The translations under genes and the position numbers were made by a program. 55,800 bases of DNA. Source: a virus. The notes under the pieces are model-generated. The model saw nothing but the letters and a program-made list of their open reading frames with translations, was not told the DNA's origin and did no database searches. Shown one piece after another: positions 39,789 through 47,973 of this stretch (within the stretch, counting starts at the first letter, position 1; each line of letters begins with the position of its first letter). The stretch is from positions 1 to 55,800 of the IMG/VR virus record IMGVR_UViG_3300030618_000020; one strand, written 5' to 3'.

Positions 39789-40343
39789 TCAATTTCCATG
39801 ATTGCCATGAATAGCAACACCATGACCGGCTGGAATGACATCAGTTCTCTTCGGAAGGATCAAACTTTTGTGCATCTTCTTCAAATCACTAAAATCATGT
39901 TCATCATAGTAAGGTTCCAAATCCAGTTGTTTTGGTGCATCACCAGCAGGATCACTTCCAATGTGTTTGATCCAGACATTCATAAATCGATTATAGTCAT
40001 TCCAGTCCACTCTCTCAGAGATGACATAGTCTCTCTCAATTCTCAAGGCAATCTGATGCCCAAATTGGTAAGGGAGTCGATAGGTAGACAATAGAAGTTT
40101 TTCGATTACTTCGTGACAAATCAGGAATCTGTCTGTAAGAATGATTCGACCATTCTTCTTGTATCCACGAGGCATCCTTCTATCGATGAAAAATACTTTT
40201 CCATTGTTGGAATATCCAGCCACGTCAGGAATTTCTTTTGTTCGATCAACTCTAATTTGATTCAAGATAGCTTCAATAGCATTGTGAAATATTGTGCTAT
40301 TAAGAAGCCAATCTCCGGGTTCTGGACTGATGCGCATTACCAT
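39789..40343 (-). CDS. Hypothetical protein, 184 aa
   Basis: Not recognised. Contains VFFIDRRMPRGYKKNGRIILTDRFLICHEVIEKLL with an H-E pair, and a His/Gly tail. Located among the putative internal head proteins but without the targeting N-terminus. Confidence 0.65.
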   Translation of the reverse strand: MVMRISPEPGDWLLNSTIFHNAIEAILNQIRVDRTKEIPDVAGYSNNGKVFFIDRRMPRGYKKNGRIILTDRFLICHEVIEKLLLSTYRLPYQFGHQIALRIERDYVISERVDWNDYNRFMNVWIKHIGSDPAGDAPKQLDLEPYYDEHDFSDLKKMHKSLILPKRTDVIPAGHGVAIHGNHGN

Positions 40344-40353
40344 TATTCATTTC

Positions 40354-41346
40354 TCATGTAACGTTATTAGCACCTTGTCTGAATGCACTATACATATGGT
40401 CAGATGTGGCTGGTAAATGACCAATATCATAGTTACCACCACTATGAACAAAGTCGAAGTGAGTAGCATGACCACCAAATTGTGGTCCTTTATGAGTCAG
40501 GCTAAACTCATGTCCGTTGTGTGGATTTGTCCATGTGTGAGAATGTACTAGAGCAGTCTTTTGGCTGGAATGAAGATATTCAGGATGCTGATTTCTCATT
40601 TCACGTCTGAAGTTATGAACTTCAGGATGGGTGGTATCTGGATCAACAGATTCACTCACACCAATGTAGTCAGCCTCATCAATATGTTCAATCTGTCCAG
40701 CATGACATCTGGCAGCACCTAGACGATAGGAAATCTTATGTGCTGGAATTCTAGTAGGCTTGATATTGAAAGTTCCATCTGGATGTTTGTGGATGATTTC
40801 ATGTTCATGACCGGCGTGTGGGCCTTCATTCGGAACGACTCGATCACCTTTGTTGAATGAGACAGCTTCTAGAAGAGGCATTCCCTCTACTTTTTGCAAT
40901 TTATGAAAAGGAACCTTTGCAGATTCATAACCACCATGATTGACAACTGCAAATGATGAGCCACGATCACTAGGATTCTTTTCAACTCTAACTACACGAC
41001 CGTGCTTCATTCTTCCATTATGGTTAAATTGAACGTCATCACCCTGTCTAAAATCTTCATTCACATCATGGTCCCAGTGCTTTGCATTCTTTGCAAAATT
41101 AGCCATCTGGCGCATGTGAGGATTCTTTGAGTGCTTTGCTCTATTAAGAGCAGACGCTGGAATTTTATGCCCATAAGGGATTCCTAGAGCCTTATGAAGA
41201 CGACCTTCATGGGATGGGTCAATGTGTGGTGCTTCTTCGAACAGACTATTGCGGACAAAATCAGTCTGTTCTGAGACCTGTTCTGTAGCTGATTCTGTCA
41301 AGAATCTGGATAGGACGGTTGTGACGAATTCTTTGGTGACAAGCAT
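40354..41346 (-). CDS. Putative internal/structural protein, 330 aa
   Basis: The N-terminus (FVTTVLSRFLTE-SATEQ) has an L-T-E site at a similar distance to its neighbours but not the MKT-x-x-QF start. Two KOW/SH3-like stretches (FRQGDDVQFNHNGRMKHGRVVRVE and FNKGDRVVPNEGPHAGHEHEI) and a His-rich C-terminus. Probably packaged or structural; not certain. Confidence 0.55.
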   Translation of the reverse strand: MLVTKEFVTTVLSRFLTESATEQVSEQTDFVRNSLFEEAPHIDPSHEGRLHKALGIPYGHKIPASALNRAKHSKNPHMRQMANFAKNAKHWDHDVNEDFRQGDDVQFNHNGRMKHGRVVRVEKNPSDRGSSFAVVNHGGYESAKVPFHKLQKVEGMPLLEAVSFNKGDRVVPNEGPHAGHEHEIIHKHPDGTFNIKPTRIPAHKISYRLGAARCHAGQIEHIDEADYIGVSESVDPDTTHPEVHNFRREMRNQHPEYLHSSQKTALVHSHTWTNPHNGHEFSLTHKGPQFGGHATHFDFVHSGGNYDIGHLPATSDHMYSAFRQGANNVT

Positions 41347-41393
41347 GGTTAAATTCCTGAAATTGGTGATCTTTCAGAAGTATTTAACTAAAT

Positions 41394-41776
41394 TTATTCC
41401 TCAAACTTGTAATAAGTATAGTCAGGACCGAGATATTGAGACCATGAATTTTCAAATGTACAATTATCTCGACTGCCGACAAACAATGGTGCCATGTGAT
41501 GGTCTTTATATCAGCATAACCACATCCAATCTTGGTCACATAGAACGACATTTCTGGATGCATCTTGGCATACTGCTTGAACTGATCAACATACAGTTTG
41601 ATTGTATCATATGGAAGTGTTCTGACATTCCAATCTTTTGTTGGAATGGCGTAGCTGTTTCCTTGTAATCCAACACCGATGCCAAAGATAGCATTCTTTT
41701 CATCAAGAGCGGTTCGAGCAGCACCAGCGCCATGAATACCAGCCAGATTGCTTCCAAATACAAAAATTTCTGTCAC
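41394..41776 (-). pseudogene. Macrodomain-like (A1S_2505-type) gene with a -1 frameshift
   Basis: The first part, MTEIFVFGSNLAGIHGAGAA...GVGLQGNSYAIPTKD...VTKIGCGYAD, matches a phage family with a macrodomain-like ADP-ribose-binding fold. In the original frame it then diverges. A -1 shift at about 41495-41500 restores the family's usual ending (YKDHHMAPLFVGSRDNC, then a WSQYLGPDY tail). Either a true inactivating indel, recoding, or a sequencing error. GTG 41776 with AGGAGAAGGATT is the start. Confidence 0.65.
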
Positions 41777-41928
41777 AATCCTTCTCCTGAGTTTTGATGC
41801 CACCATTCTGACAACTCGTTGTATACCCCATATTCATCTATTTCGACAGAAATAGGCTATTTTCCGTACTTCTTACAGATGAAGATGAGCATTCTCTTCA
41901 ACTTGTCAATTTCTTCTTGTTGATTCAT
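41773..41928 (-). pseudogene. Small gene interrupted by in-frame TAG, 51 sense-length codons
   Basis: MNQQEEIDKLKRMLIFICKKYGK, then TAG (41857-41859), then PISVEIDEYGVYNELSEWW... in the same frame to a TGA that overlaps the GTG of the next gene in a GTGA. The coupling and continued protein-like sequence imply that the full frame was the ancestral gene. It is either an amber mutant, a readthrough gene or a 23-residue protein. Confidence 0.5.
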
Positions 41929-41934
41929 AATTTC

Positions 41935-42126
41935 TTACAACTCAATCTTAACTTGTTTTTGCTTGACAGCAACTACCAAGCACAAAATCCAGACGATTGC
42001 ATAGAGTGTATAATAAACACCCCAGATAGTGGGACTTGCGTTCAAACGATCCAATAACAACCACCACACAATAGGTTGAATTATTGGTAGATAGGTTGGT
42101 AACTGTGTTCTGCTGATGACGTTCAT
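41935..42126 (-). CDS. Small membrane protein, 63 aa
   Basis: Two hydrophobic segments (LPIIQPIVWWLLLD and IWGVYYTLYAIVWILCLVVAV) and a basic tail. Overlaps its upstream neighbour by 4 bp. Unknown. Confidence 0.6.
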   Translation of the reverse strand: MNVISRTQLPTYLPIIQPIVWWLLLDRLNASPTIWGVYYTLYAIVWILCLVVAVKQKQVKIEL

Positions 42127-42317
42127 ATATTTCCTGAGTGTTTTAACTGGGTTTCATCTAACTCACTGATAATCTGAGCAGCTGTGGTGCGCAGAAGTGG
42201 TGTCATATCACCGACCAACACTTCTGTCACATTCTCTTTAATACGATTGTATGCCAAATCTAACAGACAGCGCACAATTTCGTCTTTCGTTACCGGAAAT
42301 TCGACTAGATTTCTCAA
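42123..42317 (-). CDS. Hypothetical protein, 64 aa, TTG start coupled to Ro60
   Basis: Starts at TTG 42317 overlapping the Ro60 stop (TTTGA). Helical, no ATG near the start. Translational coupling to Ro60 suggests a joint function, but no family is recognised. Confidence 0.55.
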   Translation of the reverse strand: MRNLVEFPVTKDEIVRCLLDLAYNRIKENVTEVLVGDMTPLLRTTAAQIISELDETQLKHSGNI

Positions 42318-43714
42318 ACCGAATACCGTTCCTTGTCAACAGCTGTCAACATGACATCTATTGGTGTAATACTCTTTGCAGCTAGAACAGACAACATGAT
42401 TGCTGGTGAAAACCCACTAACCAAAGCAACATTTTTTGTAAATTTATTGACAGGCACGTTTCCACCACGACCACATAGATTCCAGAAAATGACCATTGGA
42501 AGCTCATATCCTGCATGTTCAAATTTTAACTCCATTTCTTCGAAGTTGGTATGTGAAGAACAGCAAGAGTCGAACTGCATATCACTGATTATAAGGAGAT
42601 ACTTCGGCATCTGAGACTGGTCAATATTCTTGGACTTTGCAACACGCAAAATCTCATTAAAACCAGCCTGAAGATTGGTATTCATACCCCAATCCAATGT
42701 CTTGATCTGACTGACCTTCTGTTGCAAGTCACCACGAAGAACATTAATCTTTGAATTCTCAGAGAAAGTTAACATCATATCCTTGAATGGACCCTTCTGC
42801 TTGTCTGCAAGATACAATCCTAGAGATACACAGACATCCAATGCAGTCAATGATCCAGACACAGCTGTTCCCATCGATCCAGAAACGTCACACATAGGCA
42901 GGATGAAACCGTTGTCGCCCAAGTAGTTAGGCATTGCCTCCCACTGAGCAACAGCAATTTCTGCATTACCAGCTAGTAACGAACGTAGGACATCATATGG
43001 ATAAACTACAGATGCATTGATCTTGGCAGCAGGATCGCCCTTAGTGAGTGCTGTAGCGTATGCCTGATAGCGAATAGGATCATGACGACCGAATGCCTTC
43101 TGATTGCGAGCAGCTGCAATGGAAGGAACGTGGTTGTAGTTGATTTCATCCCACTGATTGGCACACATCTTTTGTTCGACGGTGTTGGATAGAGCTACAA
43201 GACCCTTACGCCAAGCTTTTGGAGACATTCCCATAAACTTGCGCAACTTGGCTGCGGTCTTGCCTTGGCGAGGAATCCATTTGGCACAGAGACCATTACT
43301 GTCTCTTAGACCAGATGCAATCTTCTCAAAAGCTTCCGTCTCAAACTTGGTTCCTTCGAAGATCAAAAGATCATCCCAACGACCTAGCTCTGGAAGCTTC
43401 TCAATGATGGCAGGAATGAACTTGTGGAATGCACGGATACCCAACATGCTCTGAATGATGTGACGAGGTACAGCACGCTCTCCAGCGCCTCCACGAGCAT
43501 CACGAGACCATAGTAGAATCTTGGTCGCAAGCTCTGGATTCTCAGCAAAGGCTGAGTTGAATAGATTCAGAGCAACTTCTGGACGCTGACGAGAAGCACC
43601 GATCTGGAAGAACAAATCAACATTCTTGTCCAGAGACGAGGTAAGTGTCAATGCGCCATTCTCAGTCAAAGAATATTCCTGAGTGTTCTCTACCGCTTGT
43701 GCAAATGTGTTCAT
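42314..43714 (-). CDS. Ro60/TROVE RNA-binding protein (Rsr-like)
   Basis: 466 residues. The N-terminal HEAT-repeat TROVE ring starts YSLTENGALTLTSS and includes FFQIGASRQ, LLWSRDARGGAGERAVPRHII and HKFIPAIIEKLPELGRWDDLL. The C-terminal von Willebrand A domain has the MIDAS CDVSGSMGTAVSG. Bacterial Rsr binds Y RNAs and misfolded RNAs, aids rRNA/tRNA processing and works with PNPase, so a role in phage or host RNA surveillance is likely. It sits directly downstream of the candidate structured RNA repeats and at the head of the tRNA region. Confidence 0.92.
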   Translation of the reverse strand: MNTFAQAVENTQEYSLTENGALTLTSSLDKNVDLFFQIGASRQRPEVALNLFNSAFAENPELATKILLWSRDARGGAGERAVPRHIIQSMLGIRAFHKFIPAIIEKLPELGRWDDLLIFEGTKFETEAFEKIASGLRDSNGLCAKWIPRQGKTAAKLRKFMGMSPKAWRKGLVALSNTVEQKMCANQWDEINYNHVPSIAAARNQKAFGRHDPIRYQAYATALTKGDPAAKINASVVYPYDVLRSLLAGNAEIAVAQWEAMPNYLGDNGFILPMCDVSGSMGTAVSGSLTALDVCVSLGLYLADKQKGPFKDMMLTFSENSKINVLRGDLQQKVSQIKTLDWGMNTNLQAGFNEILRVAKSKNIDQSQMPKYLLIISDMQFDSCCSSHTNFEEMELKFEHAGYELPMVIFWNLCGRGGNVPVNKFTKNVALVSGFSPAIMLSVLAAKSITPIDVMLTAVDKERYSV

Positions 43715-43786
43715 GATATATTTTCCTTCTAACAGAATGTGTTTTGGCTCTTTACAGGAGAATTTTATAGTGCTGCAAACATTCTT

Positions 43787-43995
43787 AAACTATACAGACT
43801 AGTGTGCGTTCTCGGTGGTCAGCCCGAAGGTGCATTATTTGCCCATTTTGTGACCAGCTAGTATGCGTCTTTCGACGAAATTTTGGTTGCAGTATCTAGT
43901 CTAAAACTTTAACAGACTCGTATACGTTTATGGTGATCAACCCACAGGTGTACTATTTGCCGATTTTGTGATCTGGCAGACCTTCCGGTCTAAGT
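43787..43995 (-). ncRNA. Two tandem structured repeats (candidate Y-like RNAs) upstream of Ro60
   Basis: Two ~72-base copies (43787-43857 and 43904-43976, roughly 75-80% alike) each followed by a hairpin with a GNRA loop on the minus strand: CGTC-GAAA-GACG and AGACC-GGAA-GGTCT. Within the copies a 5-bp stem covaries (GGTCA/TGACC in one, GATCA/TGATC in the other). The stretch 43735-44098 has no gene. Ro60 partners are Y RNAs, so these are candidates. The strand is not certain, and the symbol minus here follows the GNRA evidence. Confidence 0.5.
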
Positions 43996-44098
43996 TTGGT
44001 AATCTTTGCTGAACCGAATCTAAGACCACTATAAACGACATGTACTAGAATGTCAAACATGTCGATGTCTCGTAAAATCATAATACTATTTCTGTTGA

Positions 44099-44174
44099 TG
44101 GAACCGCTGACTGGACTCGAACCAGCATTAAACACTTTAGGAAAATGTTCCGTATCCTTTCCGGGCACAGCGGT
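44099..44174 (-). tRNA. tRNA-Arg(CCT)
   Basis: Acceptor ACCGCTG/CAGCGGT, discriminator T, encoded CCA; anticodon loop TTCCTAA; T arm around GTTCGAGTC. Confidence 0.85.
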
Positions 44175-44181
44175 GTAAATT

Positions 44182-44267
44182 TGGCGGAAAATTGAGTATT
44201 CGAAACTCTATCTATTATGATCCTACTGTTTTCGAGGCAGCGGCTGATCCTCTCAGCTTAACTTTCC
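44182..44267 (-). tRNA. tRNA-Ser(CGA)
   Basis: Acceptor GGAAAGT/ATTTTCC with G-CCA, long variable arm, loop CTCGAAA. The anticodon stem has a C31-A39 mismatch. The 5' end overlaps the 3' end of the Nudix gene by 10 bp. Confidence 0.8.
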
Positions 44268-44695
44268 GTTCTATATGAAACATGTGTGAAAATTCTCTTA
44301 ATATCCTTGTCGAGACACAACCCTAAAAGCCAAGATATATTCGATAGTATTTGGTCCTTTGACAGATGATTAACAAATGGAACCGTAACTTCTTCCTCTG
44401 TCATAGACGCTGCAAAGAGAGCAGAATTACTCACACAAAAATAACAATCGACATCAAACTTCTCTCCAGTCATCAGTGCAAAATTATACCATTGACCAGT
44501 TACTGTTTTAATACCTGTCTCTTCTTCAAATTCTCTGATCATTGCATTCTCAGAAAATTCAAATTCTTCAACATGCCCACCGACACCGTTCAGAAGACCT
44601 TTCTGCCACTCTGGCTTATTCTTCTTGATCAGGACGACTCGCTTCATATCTTCTGTGAACATGAAGCCGAGAACGTATCGAGTAATCTCATCCAT
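44258..44695 (-). CDS. Nudix hydrolase
   Basis: 145 residues with the Nudix box GVGGHVEEFEFSENAMIREFEEETGI. Such phage enzymes hydrolyse nucleoside diphosphate derivatives or NAD-like compounds. The last codons overlap the 5' end of tRNA-Ser(CGA). Confidence 0.85.
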   Translation of the reverse strand: MDEITRYVLGFMFTEDMKRVVLIKKNKPEWQKGLLNGVGGHVEEFEFSENAMIREFEEETGIKTVTGQWYNFALMTGEKFDVDCYFCVSNSALFAASMTEEEVTVPFVNHLSKDQILSNISWLLGLCLDKDIKRIFTHVSYRTES

Positions 44696-44906
44696 GCTGA
44701 GTCACTTCAAAATTTTCATCCTTGACCAGAGACATGTTGAATGCAAATTCTTTGGTACAGGAAATGTGAGTCAGATGAGGGAGTAACTTGCATGTCAAAT
44801 CATTGGCTGGAGACTTACCACCACGAAACTGAGCAAAAATTAATTCTCTGTTTCGATAGACTTCCTGACCGTCTTTCTTCTGCTTCTTTTCTTTACATTC
44901 GCTCAT
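44688..44906 (-). CDS. Hypothetical protein, 72 aa
   Basis: Charged N-terminus (MSECKEKKQKKDGQEV), rest unfamiliar. Its stop overlaps the Nudix gene start. Confidence 0.6.
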   Translation of the reverse strand: MSECKEKKQKKDGQEVYRNRELIFAQFRGGKSPANDLTCKLLPHLTHISCTKEFAFNMSLVKDENFEVTQHG

Positions 44907-44912
44907 AATATT

Positions 44913-45139
44913 TTAATCCTTTGGAAATGCGTTGATTCTTGCGTGAAGAATTGTTGAATATGCTCGCATGATATGCAACTGAGACATCATGCGACTTTGC
45001 TCTGCTTTATCGAGTCCTTGAAATTTTGCACTCAATGTTCCAACCATCCATCGTTTGCGCCATGGACAAACTTTGTCAGATTGATGATCTTCTCATCAAG
45101 TTCTTTGACTTCAAAGACTCTTTCTTCATGTGGTTGCAT
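44913..45139 (-). pseudogene. Small conserved phage gene split by a frameshift
   Basis: MQPHEERVFEVKELDEKIINLTKFV is the usual start of a common phage family. It then runs into TGA. The frame shifted -1 near 45058-45068 continues with GTLSAKFQGLDKAEQSR and MRAYSTILHARINAF, the family's normal C-terminus, to TAA at 44913. Ribosome site AGGAAACTATATT is intact, so the gene looks recently broken, or the indel is a sequencing error. Confidence 0.65.
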
Positions 45140-45160
45140 AATATAGTTTCCTAAAATTTG

Positions 45161-45234
45161 TGGTGCTGCATAAGTGAATCGAACACTTACATACGCTATA
45201 CGAAGGCGTCATTCTACCATTAAATTAAAGCAGC
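45161..45234 (-). tRNA. tRNA-Thr(CGT)
   Basis: Acceptor GCTGCTT/ATGCAGC (one T-T mismatch), A-CCA, loop TTCGTAT with C31-A39 mismatch. The 5' end abuts the late promoter of the HNH cassette. Confidence 0.75.
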
Positions 45235-45275
45235 ATAAATAAAGGTGCTAGTCGCGTACTATCAATACCACTAGC
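45234..45275 (+). promoter_or_regulatory. Homing-endonuclease cassette leader
   Basis: CATAAATA (45234-45241), stem GCTAGT (45247-45252) with ACTAGC (45270-45275), CGCG after the 5' arm, TCTAC after the 3' arm, then TTTAGGAG. Confidence 0.7.
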
Positions 45276-45306
45276 TCTACATAACTTTCTTTAGGAGATT
45301 AGTAGC

Positions 45307-46125
45307 ATGACTATTTATCAGTGTAAATATTGCGATTTCACTACCAAAAATAAAAGCTCTCTTGGTGGTCACTCATCTAACAATCATAGTACAATCGACT
45401 ACACTGTGCTTAGTATAGCAAACCATTCAAAGAAACAAAAGAATATTTTAAAGTATAACGAAAATCCAAAATTGTGTCTTGAATGTAAGAGTATTATACC
45501 ATATGATAAAAGACATGATAATAAAGATTTTTGTTCACATTCATGTAGTGCTACTTATAAAAATAGAGCAGGTTGTTCGAATCCAGAAAAATCTAGAGTA
45601 TCTGCATTAAAAGCAGTTAATAAAGATTTAAATGTTGTTGGAGATTTTTGCTACATCAAAGATTCACCAACAAATTTTAAAGTTACAAAAGAGAAAACTT
45701 TATGTCTAATTTATTTCAAACAGTGTGTTAATTGTGAAAAATATGAAGCCAGAAAAACATCAATATCATCAAAATTGTGCATGACCTGTCGCAATTCTAT
45801 ATTCTTCGAGTATAGAAAATTATGCAATTTTTCTTTCAACATTGGTGATTTTCCAAAAGAGTTTAATATTAAACTTCTCTCAGAATGTAAAATGTTCAAT
45901 CCAAAAAATAATCAAAATGGATTATCTAGAGATCATAAGTTTTCAATTTATGATGGATTTCTGTTAAAAATTTCACATAACATAATGAAACATCCTGCAA
46001 ATTGCGCCCTTATGACCCAACGAGAAAATATGAAGAAATTTAGTCGATCTTCTATTACCATTGAAGAATTGAATCAAAATATTAGAATTTGGAATGACAA
46101 ATATGGTAGTGATAACCAGAGTTAA
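45307..46125 (+). CDS. HNH-type homing endonuclease with zinc fingers
   Basis: 272 residues. A C2H2-like finger (YQCKYCDFTTKNKSSLGGHSSNNH), a second cysteine cluster (CLECKSII...CSHSC) and a third (CVNCEKYE...CMTCRN) precede an HNH-like end: LSRDHKFSIYDGF ... KHPANCALMTQREN. The last 22 bases are antisense to the 3' half of a tRNA with anticodon CAT. AT-rich and opposite to its neighbours, so mobile. Confidence 0.8.
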   Translation: MTIYQCKYCDFTTKNKSSLGGHSSNNHSTIDYTVLSIANHSKKQKNILKYNENPKLCLECKSIIPYDKRHDNKDFCSHSCSATYKNRAGCSNPEKSRVSALKAVNKDLNVVGDFCYIKDSPTNFKVTKEKTLCLIYFKQCVNCEKYEARKTSISSKLCMTCRNSIFFEYRKLCNFSFNIGDFPKEFNIKLLSECKMFNPKNNQNGLSRDHKFSIYDGFLLKISHNIMKHPANCALMTQRENMKKFSRSSITIEELNQNIRIWNDKYGSDNQS

Positions 46126-46178
46126 ACTGGTCTAATCTTCCTTATGAGGGAAGTGCATGATCGCTCTGCCATATCACC
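46104..46178 (-). tRNA. tRNA with anticodon CAT (Met or lysidine-type Ile)
   Basis: Acceptor GGTGATA/TATCACT (G1-U72 wobble), A-CCA, anticodon stem CTTCC/GGAAG with loop CTCATAA. T loop TTTAACT is unusual. Overlaps the endonuclease 3' end in antisense. Met versus Ile cannot be told by eye. Confidence 0.75.
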
Positions 46179-46190
46179 ATAATTTGAACT

Positions 46191-46282
46191 TGGTGCTCCC
46201 GACGTGACTTGAACACGTATTACGCCCTAATCTGGGGCTTACAGGGTATAAATCTGCTTTCTTACCATTAGAAGACAGGAGC
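46191..46282 (-). tRNA. Class II tRNA with apparent anticodon TAT
   Basis: Acceptor GCTCCTG/CGGGAGC, A-CCA, D arm TCTT/AAGA, T arm around GTTCAAGTC, and a long variable arm with GCCC-CAGATTA-GGGC. Loop TTTATAC gives UAU with a A31-C39 mismatch. Ile(UAU) with a long variable arm would be odd, so the identity is doubtful. Confidence 0.6.
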
Positions 46283-46291
46283 ATATTTTAT

Positions 46292-47218
46292 TTACAACTT
46301 GTTTCCATTCACCAACGATGTTAACACGGTCTGACAGGATGTCAAGATTTCTTCTGGTGTTTGATCAAATGTGAATCCGTTGAAAATCTTTCGCTCAGCA
46401 TGACCGGGTTTACACCAAGTGTTTAACATTGGTTTTAGATATGGAAAATACAACATGATCTGTGGGACATTGTAGTTGTCTGCAATGATATTCATTCCAG
46501 ACTGATACCCTATGAACAGACGTGCGTCTCGGATGCATCTGATTGCGTCCTGTGGCGTCCCATCGATCTGTAGTTTGATAGGTATCTTGTCTCTAGCAAG
46601 AATTGGAACGATGGCTCTCAAAACAGCAGCATCATAGTTGGCACCAAAAAGGACTAGTGTGTCACGAAGTCTGTAGCGACGATACATGGTCACGATGAAA
46701 CTTGCCCACTTGTTGTGGTCCCATGACATATTATTCTTTGATCCTGAGATGTAGAGAACGATGTAGTTCCCGGCATGAAATCTAGGTTCAGGGACATTGA
46801 ACTTCAAGTCCCATTCAACTTGGGTATCAGGATCGATAGCATCAATTCTCATTCCTTCTTCCATTGGCTTGTTGACAGCATACTCATGGATTTTATTTGG
46901 GTCAATAAGAATTGGACCCATCTTGTGGTGTGTCCATGCTACTTTGTTGTAATGTTCAGAAGATGTGATTTTGTAGTTGATTGTTCCAACTTTTGGGAGA
47001 AGTTCGATGAACTTCTTGGCTCTCATTTGAAGCTCTGAGTTATCTACTGCGAGGATGTTCAGGTTGATCTTACCGAAGTATGGTGCAAGCTTCTGATAGA
47101 CCCATACGAGGTCTCCTACGCCTTGGACTGTATCGACTGTTATAGACTTTCCCTGAGTGCTCAGATTTCTTCTATAGTTTTCAATCAGTGTAATTTCAGC
47201 TGGATCAGTCAATAACAT
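46292..47218 (-). CDS. GT9-like glycosyltransferase, 308 aa
   Basis: TVQGVGDLVWVYQKL is a G-x-G-D loop of GT-B enzymes; YIVLYISGSKNNMSWDHNKWASFI is the heptosyltransferase-like core; DARLFIGYQSGMNIIADNYNVPQIMLYF is the donor-binding end. Related in layout to 13902-14870 and 48630-49442. Confidence 0.65.
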   Translation of the reverse strand: MLLTDPAEITLIENYRRNLSTQGKSITVDTVQGVGDLVWVYQKLAPYFGKINLNILAVDNSELQMRAKKFIELLPKVGTINYKITSSEHYNKVAWTHHKMGPILIDPNKIHEYAVNKPMEEGMRIDAIDPDTQVEWDLKFNVPEPRFHAGNYIVLYISGSKNNMSWDHNKWASFIVTMYRRYRLRDTLVLFGANYDAAVLRAIVPILARDKIPIKLQIDGTPQDAIRCIRDARLFIGYQSGMNIIADNYNVPQIMLYFPYLKPMLNTWCKPGHAERKIFNGFTFDQTPEEILTSCQTVLTSLVNGNKL

Positions 47219-47236
47219 TTATATTCACTCGATTTC

Positions 47237-47278
47237 TATAAATAAAGGTGCACATCGCGGTTTCTCAGACCCATGTGC
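47237..47278 (+). promoter_or_regulatory. Homing-endonuclease cassette leader
   Basis: Perfect TATAAATA (47237-47244), stem GCACAT (47250-47255) with ATGTGC (47273-47278), CGCG after the 5' arm, TCTAC after the 3' arm, then TTTAGGAGG. Confidence 0.75.
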
Positions 47279-47310
47279 TCTACTTTAACTTTCTTTAGGA
47301 GGTCAGCAGC

Positions 47311-47973
47311 ATGGATATTTATTCAAAATTTCTAAACAACAAATACACTAATCTATATTTCATTTTGATCAAGCATTTTAACGGCTCTGAATATGGAGAA
47401 AAGCATCATATTTTACCTAAGAGTATGGGTGGAAATAATTCTTCTGAAAATATAACAAAAATTCCAGCTAGAGTCCATTTCATTCTTCATCGTCTTTTGG
47501 TTAAAATGACAATAGGTAGTGATAAATCTAAGATGTATCGGGCACTGTGGGCGATGTCGGTACCACCAAGAAAGTGGAACAATAGAACATATAAAGTAAC
47601 TTCTCATGTATACACTATTGCAAAGTCAGAATATTCAAAATTTATGAAAGAAAATAATCCTATGTTTAGAAAAGATGTAATCGAACGATGGATGACTACT
47701 AATACTGCACTTGGTTGGACTAATGCATCACCAAAAGGAATACGAAGACCGGGACAAAGTGCAGTTTGTAAAAGGCGAAATGAGATATATTGGAAGACTA
47801 GAAAACTACCAATATTAGAATTGGTGTGCCAAGAATGTAATTCAAATTTCAAAACAAATCTAACAAAACGAATGTTTTGTAGTAATACTTGTTCTGGTAA
47901 ATTCAATAATAGAAAAAGAAAGCGCAGTTGTTTGGATAACAAGGAACAACTGCCAAATCCCAGCTTGGTTTAA
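47311..47973 (+). CDS. HNH homing endonuclease with C-terminal zinc finger
   Basis: EKHHILPKSMGGNNSSENITKIPARVHFILHRLLV is an HNH motif, and CQECNSNFKTN...MFCSNTCSGKF is a zinc finger. The last codons are antisense to the 3' part of the tmRNA coding piece: its TAA overlaps the tag stop codon region at 47970-47973. Confidence 0.85.
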   Translation: MDIYSKFLNNKYTNLYFILIKHFNGSEYGEKHHILPKSMGGNNSSENITKIPARVHFILHRLLVKMTIGSDKSKMYRALWAMSVPPRKWNNRTYKVTSHVYTIAKSEYSKFMKENNPMFRKDVIERWMTTNTALGWTNASPKGIRRPGQSAVCKRRNEIYWKTRKLPILELVCQECNSNFKTNLTKRMFCSNTCSGKFNNRKRKRSCLDNKEQLPNPSLV

